Positions 9,259-17,245 are shown, numbered from the stretch's first letter. The stretch: 64,000 bases of DNA from Halorubrum rubrum (GCF_024494685.1 NZ_JANHDM010000001.1:186001-250000); one strand, 5' to 3'. Program-made: numbers and translations. Notes: a model not told the origin generated them from the letters alone.

Positions 9259-11070
9259 ATGAAGGTCCACGTCGGGTCGGCGGCGACGCCCGAGGAGGCC
9301 GAGGCGATCGCCCGATCGCTCGCGGCGCACCTCGGCGTCGGCGTCGAGGTCCACCTCGGGGAGAGCGGGGAGCCCGCGGCGAGCGCCGATCCCCCGGAGA
9401 CGGCCTATCCCCTCGAGGACGATCTCGGACCGACCGACCGGGAGCGGGACCTCCGAGCGGAGATCGCGGACGTCCGGGAGGGCGGCCCCGCGAAGTACCG
9501 CGAGCGGCTCGAAGAGCAGGGGAAGCTGTTCGTCCGCGACCGGCTCGACCTCTGGTTCGGCGGCGAGGGGGGAACGCGCGGCGCGGGCGATCCGAGCTCC
9601 TCGGACGACGGCCCCGTCGGGATTCGCTTCGAGGACGGCACGTTCGCCGCGTTCGACGACTGGCACCCGAACGCGCCGGACCACAGCGGAGACGAGGCGT
9701 CCGAAGGAACGGACGACCGCCTCCCGGCGGACGGCCTCCTGACCGGGGGCGCGGAGTTCGAGGGACGCGACGTCCACTTCATGGCCAACGACTTCACCGT
9801 GAAGGCGGGATCGATGGCGGCGAGGGGCGTCGAGAAGTTCCTCCGGATGCAACAGCGCGCGCTGAAGACGGGCAACCCCGTCCTCTACCTGATGGACTCC
9901 TCGGGCGGGCGGATCGACCGGCAGTCCGGCTTCTTCGCCAACCGCGAGGGGATCGGGAAGTACTACTACAACCACTCGATGCTGTCGGGGGCGGTCCCGC
10001 AGATCTGCGTGCTCTACGGGCCGTGTATCGCCGGGGCGGCCTACACCCCCGTCTTCGCCGACTTCACCGTCATGGTCGAGGGCGTCTCCGCGATGGCGAT
10101 CGCCTCCCCGCGGATGGTCGAGATGGTCACCGGCGAGGAGGTCGATCTGGAGACGCTCGGGGGACCGCGGCTCCACGCCGAGGAGTCGGGATCGGCAGAC
10201 CTGATCGCTCGCGACGAGGAACACGCCCGCGAGCTCGTCGCCGACCTGATCGCCTACCTCCCGGACCGGGCCGGCGAGAAGCCGCCGCGCGCGGAGCCGA
10301 AGCCGCCGAAGTTCTCTCCCGAGGGGATCGACGAGCTGATCCCCGAGTCGCCCACCCGCCCGTACGACGTGCGCGACCTCCTCGACCGGATCGCGGACGC
10401 GGAGTCCGTCTTCGAGCTGCGGTCGGGGTACGGCTCCGAGATACTCACCGCGTTCTGTCGGATCGACGGGCGACCCGTGGGCGTCGTCGCCAACCAGCCG
10501 ACGGAGCGGGCCGGGGCGATCTTCCCCGACGCCGCCGAGAAGGCCGCGGAGTTCGTCTGGACCTGTGACGCCTACGAGATCCCGCTTCTGTACCTCTGTG
10601 ACACGCCGGGGTTCATGGCCGGCTCGCAGGTCGAGCGGGACGGCATCCTGGAGAAGGGAAAGAAGCTGATCTACGCCACGTCGTCGGCGACGGTCCCGAA
10701 ACAGACCGTCGTCGTCCGGAAGGCGTACGGCGCGGGGATCTACGCGATGGGCGGCCCCGCCTACGACCCCGAGAGCACCATCGGGCTCCCCTCCGGCGAG
10801 ATCGCGATCATGGGACCGGAGGCCGCGATAAACGCCGTCTACGCCCGGAAGCTGGCCGAGATCGACGACCCCGAGGAGCGCGCGGCCGAGGAAGCGCGGC
10901 TCCGCGAGGAGTACCGCGAGGAGATCGACGTCCACCGGATGGCGAGCGAGGTCGTCATCGACGAGATCGTCCCGCCCTCGGACCTCCGCGCCCAGCTCGC
11001 CGCCCGCTTCGACTTCTACGAGGACGTGAAGAAGGACCTCCCCGAGAAGAAACACGGGACGGTGCTGTGA
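9259..11070 (+). CDS. Acyl-CoA carboxylase carboxyltransferase (beta) subunit
   Basis: A 603-residue carboxyltransferase of the acetyl/propionyl/methylcrotonyl-CoA carboxylase family, which moves CO2 from biotin to an acyl-CoA. The N-lobe contains FTVKAGSMAARGVEKFLRMQ, MDSSGGRIDRQSGFF and a GPCIAGAAYTPVF oxyanion-type segment. The C-lobe has LLYLCDTPGFMAGSQ and KAYGAGIYAMGGPAYDPE. There is an extra N-terminal region of about 90 residues before the carboxyltransferase core. An in-frame ATG at 9220 exists, but the MKVHVGSA start is preceded by aaaacagttta at TATA distance. No biotin carboxylase or biotin carrier gene is beside it, so it must use subunits encoded elsewhere. The exact acyl-CoA is not evident. 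Confidence 0.9.
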   Translation: MKVHVGSAATPEEAEAIARSLAAHLGVGVEVHLGESGEPAASADPPETAYPLEDDLGPTDRERDLRAEIADVREGGPAKYRERLEEQGKLFVRDRLDLWFGGEGGTRGAGDPSSSDDGPVGIRFEDGTFAAFDDWHPNAPDHSGDEASEGTDDRLPADGLLTGGAEFEGRDVHFMANDFTVKAGSMAARGVEKFLRMQQRALKTGNPVLYLMDSSGGRIDRQSGFFANREGIGKYYYNHSMLSGAVPQICVLYGPCIAGAAYTPVFADFTVMVEGVSAMAIASPRMVEMVTGEEVDLETLGGPRLHAEESGSADLIARDEEHARELVADLIAYLPDRAGEKPPRAEPKPPKFSPEGIDELIPESPTRPYDVRDLLDRIADAESVFELRSGYGSEILTAFCRIDGRPVGVVANQPTERAGAIFPDAAEKAAEFVWTCDAYEIPLLYLCDTPGFMAGSQVERDGILEKGKKLIYATSSATVPKQTVVVRKAYGAGIYAMGGPAYDPESTIGLPSGEIAIMGPEAAINAVYARKLAEIDDPEERAAEEARLREEYREEIDVHRMASEVVIDEIVPPSDLRAQLAARFDFYEDVKKDLPEKKHGTVL

Positions 11071-11111
11071 CATGTTAACATTTTTGAGATCTCGAATCCC
11101 TATGGATCTCC

Positions 11112-11741
11112 ATGGACGGGGAAGAAACGGGTGATGACGGCGGCGAGTGGAGCGACGAACTCCGGGAGGAGTACCGAAACGCGTTCGTCGAGGCGTCGAA
11201 AGAAGACGTTCGGGACCTGAGGGTCGTCCTCTCTGATGGGTCACTGGACGGGAGCGGACTCGTGGAGAGGTATCCGATCTCGGCGGGCGATGGACAGGAC
11301 AGTCGTCCGAGAACGGAGCCGGAAGGTCGGATAGATCGGGAGCTGGCGGAGTATCACGACGTCAAACGGGAGCAGGAAACCGTTCTGAAACGCGAAGAGC
11401 AGTTAATCCGGTCACTGGATCTCCTCGAGCGAGGATTCGACGAGGTGGATGGATCGAACGACGCCGACGGAGCCGTATCCATTCGGGAGGCCGCCTACGC
11501 GACGCAGTTGTGTTCCCAGCGGCTCACGATGTTGCGCTCGTCCGTCACCGCGAGTGTGGGGAGTAGACTCAAGAACCTGTTCGGCTGGCTCAAAAACGTC
11601 ATCTCGTCGGTGTCGGCGAAGCTGTGGACCCTGGTCTCCTCACACACCAGTCTCCGGGAGTGGAGCGTCACCGGCGGGGCCGGCGTCTCGATGTTCGGCC
11701 TCCAGGGCAACGCCGATCTGTCGTTGACGTTCGGTCCCTGA
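11112..11741 (+). CDS. Orphan hypothetical protein with helical middle and hydrophobic C-terminus
   Basis: A 209-residue protein I do not recognise. Residues 1-70 are acidic and probably disordered. About 75-155 is predominantly helical and heptad-like (EYHDVKREQETVLKREEQLI). About 155-185 is an amphipathic to hydrophobic stretch with LKNLFGWLKNVISSVSAKLW. The tail (GGAGVSMFGLQGNADLSLTF) alternates like a beta hairpin. Base composition is lower in GC and codon use less extreme than its neighbours, suggesting later arrival. A promoter-like ttaacatttttgag lies just upstream and it stands alone. The shape would suit membrane association, but no function is claimed. Confidence 0.65.
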   Translation: MDGEETGDDGGEWSDELREEYRNAFVEASKEDVRDLRVVLSDGSLDGSGLVERYPISAGDGQDSRPRTEPEGRIDRELAEYHDVKREQETVLKREEQLIRSLDLLERGFDEVDGSNDADGAVSIREAAYATQLCSQRLTMLRSSVTASVGSRLKNLFGWLKNVISSVSAKLWTLVSSHTSLREWSVTGGAGVSMFGLQGNADLSLTFGP

Positions 11742-11819
11742 TCGTCTCCGGATCGGTCCGATCGTTGGAGCCCCGCGGATGGTGATTTTATACGTGGCGC
11801 ACGCGACCGTGAGCGAGCG

Positions 11820-12347
11820 ATGATCGAGACCGGCGTCAAAGCCCCCGACTTCGCCGCGCCCACGGTCGCCGACGGGAGAGGGACCGAGATCGCGCTGTAC
11901 CGGCTCGTGGAGTCGCACCGCGCGGTCGTCCTCGCGTTCGCGCCGGCGACCTTCGTCCCGACGAGCACGGCGGCGTTCGCGGCGGTCCGGGACGCCGGGT
12001 GGCACGACCGCGAGGACCTCGCGGTGGTCGCGCTCACCGGCGACTCGCTGTACGCCGGGTTCGCGTACGTCGACCGCTTCGATCTCCCGTTCCCCGTCGT
12101 CTCCGACTTCCACGGCGGGATCGCCGACTCCTACGACCTGCTGGCCGACTCGTGGGAGGGGCACGCCGACATCCCGCGCCGCGCGACCGTCGTGATCGAC
12201 GGCGACTGGCGGGTCCGGTTCGCCGAGGCGACGACCGACGCGCTCGACCGCCCCGCGCCCGCGCCGGTCGAGAACGCGACCGCGACGCTGCGGGACCTCG
12301 GCGTCGACGTCGACCGCCCCCGCGTGAACTACGACGGGCCGTGGTGA
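11820..12347 (+). CDS. Peroxiredoxin-fold protein lacking all cysteines
   Basis: A 175-residue protein with the AhpC/TSA outline: N-terminal KAPDFAAPTVADG, a strand VVLAFAPATFVPTSTAAF, VVALTGDS, FPVVSDFHGGIADSYDLL and RRATVVIDGDWRVRF. In true peroxiredoxins the segment after AFAP carries the peroxidatic Cys; here it reads TFVPTSTAAF, and the whole protein contains no cysteine. It therefore cannot be a thiol peroxidase and is more likely a structural or regulatory relative. A TATA-like tgattttatacg precedes the ATG. The end of the gene is followed by a short 17-bp tandem duplication. Confidence 0.85.
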   Translation: MIETGVKAPDFAAPTVADGRGTEIALYRLVESHRAVVLAFAPATFVPTSTAAFAAVRDAGWHDREDLAVVALTGDSLYAGFAYVDRFDLPFPVVSDFHGGIADSYDLLADSWEGHADIPRRATVVIDGDWRVRFAEATTDALDRPAPAPVENATATLRDLGVDVDRPRVNYDGPW

Positions 12348-12377
12348 ACGACGGACCATGGTGAACGACGGGCCGTG
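12344..12377 (+). repeat. 17-bp tandem duplication at the stop of the peroxiredoxin-like gene
   Basis: Two near-identical 17-base units (gtgaacgacggaccatg and gtgaacgacgggccgtg) follow and overlap the stop codon, each resembling the last codons of the gene. This is probably replication slippage. It changes nothing upstream of the stop. Confidence 0.7.
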
Positions 12378-12440
12378 GTGAGACCGGCGGAGTCGTTCCC
12401 ACCGCCGAGTTCACACCACCGATACGACCGGCGCGCGCCG

Positions 12441-12545
12441 GTGAGCGCCCGACGGGCGCGAACCGACCGTGCGAGGGAGCCCGCGGCCGCCGGCGGCGGC
12501 CGCGGCGAGGCTGGGGAGGCGTGAGGTGCGGGGGCTGTGCGGTTG
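12441..12545 (+). repeat. Dispersed intergenic repeat, truncated copy B
   Basis: Carries the left part of the family (gtgagcgcccgacgggcgcg, gcgagggagc, then ggctggggaggcgtgagg and gctgtgcgg) but lacks the gggactcaaaggggca block and the terminal ggggcttt block. It is followed by ggctttttggctg. The 315-bp gap 12348-12662 contains nothing else that I recognise apart from this and the promoter of the next gene. Confidence 0.65.
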
Positions 12546-12662
12546 CGGTTCGGGTGGCTTTTTGGCTGTTCGTCTCTCCGTCGCCCGCGGATCGGTCTCG
12601 GATCGGTATCAGATCGGGATCGCGACGGTCGTTATTTGTGTCTCGACGAAGACGCACGCACG

Positions 12663-12962
12663 ATGCCCTCCGTCCTCTCCGATCTCGTGTTCAGCGAGCC
12701 GTCCGGCCGGACCAACGCGCTCGTCCAGTTCGCGGGAGCGCTCGCGTTCCTGGGGCTGTACGGCTACTCCCGGATCGCGGGCGACGCCGACCCGAGCGAC
12801 TGGCTGCTCGTCATGGCTCTCGGGGCCGTCCTGGCGGGGACCGCCGAGTCCCTCCCGAACGACCGGAAACGCACGGCCGGCGTGCTTCGGCTCGCGGCGG
12901 TCCTCGTACTGCTGTGTCTGCTCGTCGCCATCGTCCTCGCTCCGGAGTTCGTCGTTGGATAG
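12663..12962 (+). CDS. Small membrane protein (99 residues)
   Basis: Starts at an ATG preceded by gtcgttatttgtg at TATA distance. Three hydrophobic segments can be seen: about residues 19-37, 46-62 and 75-95 (GVLRLAAVLVLLCLLVAIVL). This gives a small integral membrane protein of unknown function. It is bracketed by a truncated dispersed-repeat copy upstream and an inverted copy downstream, so it sits inside a repeat-flanked cassette. Confidence 0.65.
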   Translation: MPSVLSDLVFSEPSGRTNALVQFAGALAFLGLYGYSRIAGDADPSDWLLVMALGAVLAGTAESLPNDRKRTAGVLRLAAVLVLLCLLVAIVLAPEFVVG

Positions 12963-13016
12963 TGTGGGACAGCTTGTCTCCGTTGAAACGCTCGTTTTCA
13001 GAGACGATTTGGGCTG

Positions 13017-13390
13017 AAACGGCCGTTCTATTTCGAGTGCTTGTAGAACGGGTGTTTCGTGAGAGGCCGAGGTGATACGAAGGGGATCCTGGCTGGTGCG
13101 GTGACCACCGCCAAAGCCCCAGCCGCGAGGACTCCTGCGCCTCGCTGCGCGCTTCGGTCGCTCACTTCGTTCGCTCCCTCCAGTGCTTACGTCGGCGGAG
13201 TTCGTCCTCACGACTGCCCCTTTGAGTCCCACCCCGCACAGCCCCGCAACCGCGCCTCACGCCTCCCCAGCCTCGCCGCTCGCTCGGGCTCCCTCCGGTC
13301 GCCCCAGTCGCTCGCGGCGTCCCTCGCGGTCGGGTTCGCGCCCTCCGGGCGCTCACCGGCACGCCACCGCAATCGCTCGCTCCTTCGTCT
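13017..13390 (-). repeat. Dispersed intergenic repeat, copy C
   Basis: Reverse orientation. In order on the minus strand: ggtgagcgcccggagggcgc, cgcgagggacg, ggctggggaggcgtgagg, gggactcaaaggggca, a gagcgaacgaagtgagcga-type region and ggggctttggcggtgg. A 60-base extension (aaacggccgttctatttcga on the plus strand) is shared with copy E. The wider gap 12963-13600 has no other gene than the stem-loop below. Confidence 0.8.
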
Positions 13391-13529
13391 GTACTGCCCA
13401 CCGCCGGAGTATGACATCTCATCTACGGAGGATTTCAACAGAGCCACGAGTGTTATATCGGTACTGCCGATCGAAAGCGGTCGATAGCGTCGAACCTCTC
13501 GGTGATTTCGACCACTTGGTTCACAAAAG

Positions 13530-13577
13530 CACCGGCCGAGACTCCCGCGAGTGAAACGAGCGGGAGTCAGGCCGGTG
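13530..13577 (-). terminator. Long stem-loop followed by T run, downstream of tRNA-Gly
   Basis: An outer 8-bp stem (caccggcc with ggccggtg) encloses a 9-bp perfect stem (gactcccgc with gcgggagtc) around an 11-base loop. On the minus strand the structure is followed by gcttttgtg, so it has the form of an intrinsic terminator for the tRNA transcript. A second hairpin (gatcttc/gagaagatg, about 13578-13600) lies between it and the tRNA. Confidence 0.6.
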
Positions 13578-13600
13578 GATCTTCGAGCGTAGCGAGAAGA

Positions 13601-13671
13601 TGCACCGGCCGAGATTTGAACTCGGGTTGCAACCATGGCAAGGTTGCGTGATACCACTACACTACCGGTGC
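13601..13671 (-). tRNA. tRNA-Gly (anticodon GCC)
   Basis: A 71-nt cloverleaf read from the minus strand: acceptor GCACCGG pairs with CCGGTGC plus discriminator A. The D arm contains GTAGTGTAGTGG, the anticodon arm is CAACC-TTGCCAT-GGTTG with GCC, and the T arm carries GAGTTCAAATCTC. No CCA is encoded and no intron is present. The gene is isolated. Confidence 0.97.
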
Positions 13672-13714
13672 GTGCTTCGCGATCGATGCTCCGCCGGTGA
13701 GACACTTAAACCTG

Positions 13715-14056
13715 TCACATTCCCGGCTCCGTGAGATCGATCGTCACCGACTCGGTCGACAGGTCGTAGAGGTTCATCTCGCGTCCCTTCGTCGAGTAGC
13801 GCACTCCGACGGGCGTGATGAGGTCGACGCGCTGGAGCCGGCGCAGGTGGTAGGTGACCGCCTGAAGCGAGACGTCGAGTTCGTCGGCGATCTCGGAGGG
13901 CGTCGACGGCGACTCGCGGACGACGGCGATCACCTCGCGGGCGGTCGCCGACGCGAGAACCTCGAGGAGCGCGTCGGATCCCTCGAGCGAGGCGGTCCGG
14001 CGGTCCCGGTCGGCGTCGGACGTCGTCGGCGGCGGGGAGAGCTGTTCGAGCGTCAT
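13715..14056 (-). CDS. ArsR-like winged-helix transcriptional regulator
   Basis: A 113-residue DNA-binding protein. The wHTH core runs from SDALLEVLASATAREVIAVV through SEIADELDVSLQAVTYHLRR (recognition helix) to a wing with GVRYSTKGREMNLYDL. No metal-binding Cys or His set is visible, so it is not a classical metal sensor. It lies divergently from the CARF-like regulator gene with a 249-bp intergenic region between them. Typical haloarchaeal members act on nearby genes or themselves; the target here is unknown. Confidence 0.85.
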   Translation of the reverse strand: MTLEQLSPPPTTSDADRDRRTASLEGSDALLEVLASATAREVIAVVRESPSTPSEIADELDVSLQAVTYHLRRLQRVDLITPVGVRYSTKGREMNLYDLSTESVTIDLTEPGM

Positions 14057-14305
14057 CGTCGGAGATCGGTGAGGGGCGATCGGCGGGCCGCGACGCCTCC
14101 GTCGTCGACTGAGGCGTCGGCGGGAGCGTGGGAGGGCCGTCGGTCGAGGGGGAACCGCTCGTTCGGCTGATCGTTCACTCTCGATGAAGCGAGCATCGGC
14201 TCTCTGAAGCGACGGGATGCGGCCGCATAGGTATTATGTCGTCACAAACGTCACGATCGACTGTATCGGCACAACAATCAATACCTGCGGCCCGTATCCG
14301 CGAAC

Positions 14306-15064
14306 ATGGCGGAACTAGACGCACCGAGACGGGTCCACGTCGTCCCGCTCGGGTACGAGAAGGACCGCATCGTGGAGCCGGTCGTCGACGCCGACGCCGA
14401 CGAGGCGCTCTTCCTCGAGCCGAACCCCGACGACGAGGGCGTCGACCGGCCGGCCTACCACGAGGAAGTCAGAGAGCGAATTCGGGCGGCCGGGATCCGG
14501 ACGGAGACGATCGAGTGTGACATCTTCGACCTGTACAGCTCGCTGGGGACGATCGCGGAGGTGGCAAACCGGTTCCGCGAACACAGCGTCTACGTCAACC
14601 TCGCGTCCGGCTCGAAGGTGACCGCGATCGGCGGGATGATCGCGTGTATGGCGACAGGAGCCGTCCCGTACTACGTGCGCGCGGAGACGTACGCGGGCGG
14701 CGAGGATCGACCGGTCGCCTCGGGCGCGAAACCGCCGGAGACGCTCCCGAAGTACCACATCGAGGAGCCGAAGCGCGAACACGTCGCGGTCCTCGGCCAC
14801 GTCGAGCGCGAGGGGTCCGTCACGAAGCGAGAGCTCATCGAGTACGGCCGTCGCGAGGGGCTCCCGTTCGTGGATCGGTACGACGCTGAGGGCGTCCAGA
14901 ACCCCGACCGGGGGTACTACCGCCGGCTCAACGCGCGGATCGTCGACCCGCTCCGGAGCCGCGGGTTCATCGAGATCGAGGAACACTCCAAGTACCAGTA
15001 CGTCTCGGTCACGGAGAGCGGCGAGAACCACCTCCAAGCGTTCGGATACCTCCTCGAGGAGTGA
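14306..15064 (+). CDS. CARF-like domain / winged-helix regulator (HFX_2341/DUF6293-type)
   Basis: A 252-residue protein. Residues 1-140 form a Rossmann-like domain beginning RRVHVVPLGYEKDRIVEPV, with CDIFDLYSSLGTI and the loop VNLASGSKVTAIGGMIACMA, which resembles the nucleotide-binding motif of CARF domains in CRISPR-associated regulators. Residues about 160-252 are a winged helix (VTKRELIEYGRREG, then a basic helix with YYRRLNARIVDPL). The set-up matches the haloarchaeal HFX_2341-like family. The expected role is a transcription factor whose DNA binding responds to a cyclic oligonucleotide or other nucleotide; this is inferred from the family, not shown. No cas genes are nearby. Confidence 0.85.
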   Translation: MAELDAPRRVHVVPLGYEKDRIVEPVVDADADEALFLEPNPDDEGVDRPAYHEEVRERIRAAGIRTETIECDIFDLYSSLGTIAEVANRFREHSVYVNLASGSKVTAIGGMIACMATGAVPYYVRAETYAGGEDRPVASGAKPPETLPKYHIEEPKREHVAVLGHVEREGSVTKRELIEYGRREGLPFVDRYDAEGVQNPDRGYYRRLNARIVDPLRSRGFIEIEEHSKYQYVSVTESGENHLQAFGYLLEE

Positions 15065-15140
15065 GCGGGGAGCTCGGGCCACCACTCCGCGATCCGCGAC
15101 CCCCGTCAGCCCTATGTCGCTCTCGTGCCGAGGGGACCGC

Positions 15141-16289
15141 ATGGGGATCCATGACACGCTCTCGGCGGCCCTCGACCGGCTCGAGCCGCCGGAGCGGCTC
15201 GTCGACTGGTCGCTCCTCGCCGTCGTGCTCGCGGAGACGGCCACCGGACTGGTCTCGTTCACCGTCGGAACGCCCGCCGGCTGGCCGGTCTTCTGGCTCC
15301 ACCGCGCGCTCGGGCTCGCGATCGTCGTCCTGCTCGGCTGGAAGCTCGCCCGCGTGCGTCACCGCCTGACCGACCGGACGCTGTGGCGGCCGTCGACCGC
15401 CCTCTCGGTCCTCACGCTCGTCGCCGCGGTCGGGACGGTCTCGACGGGGGTCGTCTGGGTGTTCGGGCTCGACGTCCGGCTCTCCTACTGGACGCTGCTG
15501 TCCGTCCACGTCGGCTTCGGGCTGGCGCTCGTCCCCCTCGTCGCCGCCCACGCCTCGACCCGGTTCCGGCCGCCGAGGCGGGTCGACTTCGAGGGGCGGC
15601 GGACCGCGATCCAGTACGGAGCGTTGTTGATCGCGGGCGCGGTCGTCTACCGGCTCCAGCAGGGCGCGAACCGGCTGCTCTCGACGCCCGGCGCGGACCG
15701 CCGGTTCACGGGCTCTCAGCCGCGTGAGGGTGAGGGGAACGGCGCGTTCCCGGTCACCTCCTGGGTCGCCGACGACCCGGACCCGATCGACCGGGCGAGC
15801 TACCGGCTCTCGGTGAGCGGGCTCGTCGCGGAGCCGCGGGAGTTCGCCACGGACGACCTCGAGCGCGTCGGCGGCGACGAGACCTCGGCGTTGCTCGACT
15901 GTACGAGCGGCTGGTACACGGTCCAGGAGTGGGGCGGCGTGCGGGTCGGCGACCTGATCGCGGCGGCCGGCGGCGTGGAGGGGAACGGCCGGGCGGAGGG
16001 GGACGACGGGGTGGAGGGAGGCGACGGGGCGGAGGACGACGAGCGGTACGTCCGGTTCGTCTCCGTCACGGGGTACCGGTGGACGCTCCCGCTCGCGGAG
16101 GCCGAGGACGCGCTGCTCGCGACCCACGTCGGCGGCGACCGACTCGCGCACGGCCACGGCGCGCCCGTTCGGCTCGTCGCGCCCGGCCGTCGAGGGTTCC
16201 AGTGGGTGAAGTGGGTGACCCGGATCGAGGTCCGTTCCGAGCGCGACCCCGCGCAGTGGATCGTCACGCTGGTGAGCGGGTTCGACTGA
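15141..16289 (+). CDS. Membrane-anchored molybdopterin-dependent oxidoreductase (SUOX/YedY-type with cytochrome-b-like N-terminus)
   Basis: A 382-residue fusion. Residues 20-175 hold four or five membrane helices with candidate haem-ligand histidines (His54, His74, His123, His137), like a cytochrome b561-type domain. Residues 195-382 form a sulfite-oxidase-fold molybdopterin domain: LLDCTSGWYTVQEWGGV contains the expected molybdenum-ligand Cys254, followed by GVRVGDLI and GFQWVKWVTRIEV at the end. A Gly/Glu-rich insertion lies near residues 275-300. Substrate unknown; the fused membrane part suggests electron exchange with the quinone pool. The start is the ATG at 15141 because it begins the first helical region; another ATG is nine codons upstream. 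Confidence 0.85.
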   Translation: MGIHDTLSAALDRLEPPERLVDWSLLAVVLAETATGLVSFTVGTPAGWPVFWLHRALGLAIVVLLGWKLARVRHRLTDRTLWRPSTALSVLTLVAAVGTVSTGVVWVFGLDVRLSYWTLLSVHVGFGLALVPLVAAHASTRFRPPRRVDFEGRRTAIQYGALLIAGAVVYRLQQGANRLLSTPGADRRFTGSQPREGEGNGAFPVTSWVADDPDPIDRASYRLSVSGLVAEPREFATDDLERVGGDETSALLDCTSGWYTVQEWGGVRVGDLIAAAGGVEGNGRAEGDDGVEGGDGAEDDERYVRFVSVTGYRWTLPLAEAEDALLATHVGGDRLAHGHGAPVRLVAPGRRGFQWVKWVTRIEVRSERDPAQWIVTLVSGFD

Positions 16290-16352
16290 AGCGCCTCGGT
16301 GAAGTCTGTTTTCAGGCCGTTTGCGAACGAAACGCCCGGTACAGGTCTCGTA

Positions 16353-16709
16353 CTTATCTAGCGGGATAGGGCGCTAAAACCTCGCGCTTCAGCGCGGGGA
16401 TACAGCGCCCGCATGTGGTTTTAAGGGATTCTACGACGTGTTGAATGCTAACCGAGGCGGTCTACTCGCCCTATCCCAATGAGACAGTATCGGGATTCGC
16501 CCTTTCGTCGTGGAAGGCACCCTTCCATCAGACGAACAGGGTGTAAGAAGCCCAAGATACCCCCGAATCCCCGCCTCACCGCCGAGGATAGGGGTAACGG
16601 TAGCGTGGCACTGCCAGCATTCCCTCGGGAATGTTAAACCGTAAATCTCCCAAACTAGCAAGCTTTCGCTTGTGGGAAGCTCCGCCGTTTACGGCGGAGA
16701 GGATGTCAC
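16353..16709 (-). mobile_element. 357-bp structured non-autonomous element, copy 1 (IS200/IS605-like ends)
   Basis: Identical base for base to copy 2 at 49891-50247, in opposite orientation. It reads from gtgacatcc at 16709 to agataag at 16353 on the minus strand. There is a perfect subterminal hairpin at the left end (ctccgccgt/acggcggag) and a nested hairpin at the right end, the arrangement used by IS200/IS605 transposases. No transposase gene is present, so any movement would need one in trans. The right flank is tacgagacc and the left flank is ccgttct. It interrupts or abuts dispersed-repeat copy D. Confidence 0.8.
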
Positions 16710-17060
16710 AGAACGGTTGTTTTGGTGGAGATTGAGGTGAGTAGAAGAGGATCGTTGCTGGCGCGGTGAACGCCGGCAAAGCCCCAACGCCGAGAACTCG
16801 GGGACCTCGCTGTGGTCCTCAGTCGCTCACTGCGTTCGCTCCCTGCGGTCCTTGCGTCGGCCGCCGTCGCCCCCGGCGTTGCCCCTTTGAGTCCCACCCC
16901 ACCCCGCACAGCCCCACACCTCACGCCTCCCCAGCCTCGCGGCTCGCTATCGAGGTGCTCGTTTCACTCGCACCTCGCTCGCCGCGTCCCTCGCGGGCTC
17001 CTCGCGAGCCGATGGCTCGCTCGGAGGCGCGCCACCGCAGGATCGCTCGTTCACCCCCCT
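16710..17060 (-). repeat. Dispersed intergenic repeat, copy D
   Basis: On the minus strand: ggtggcgcgcctccgagcg, cgcgagggacgcgg, ggctggggaggcgtgagg, gggactcaaaggggca, a gagcgaacgcagtgagcga-type region, ggggctttgccggcgttcac and agcaacgatcc. The 357-bp element follows within 75 bases of the ggggctttg block. The sequence on the far side of the element (gaaacgcccggtacaggtct at about 16329-16350) may be the displaced outer end of this repeat. Together, element and repeat fill the 956-bp gap 16290-17245. Confidence 0.75.
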
Positions 17061-17245
17061 GTCTTGACTACAACCACTCCGAACCGTCCCACGCGCCGAG
17101 GACGTCGGCGAGGGTAACTGGACGATCGACGACCGATCGATCCCGAAACCTCCGGATAGCCCCGTGTGAACGCTCCACAGCCCGGAAACCGGACCGCTAT
17201 CCTTTTAGTCCGTCGTCCGGAATCACGGGGTACAGTCTCGCCACG

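Noticed and set aside
13529-13671. attL/attR of an integrated element at tRNA-Gly
   Set aside because: The 13-bp repeats are only 73 bases apart and enclose no genes; terminator hairpin is the simpler reading, kept as a finding only for its origin.
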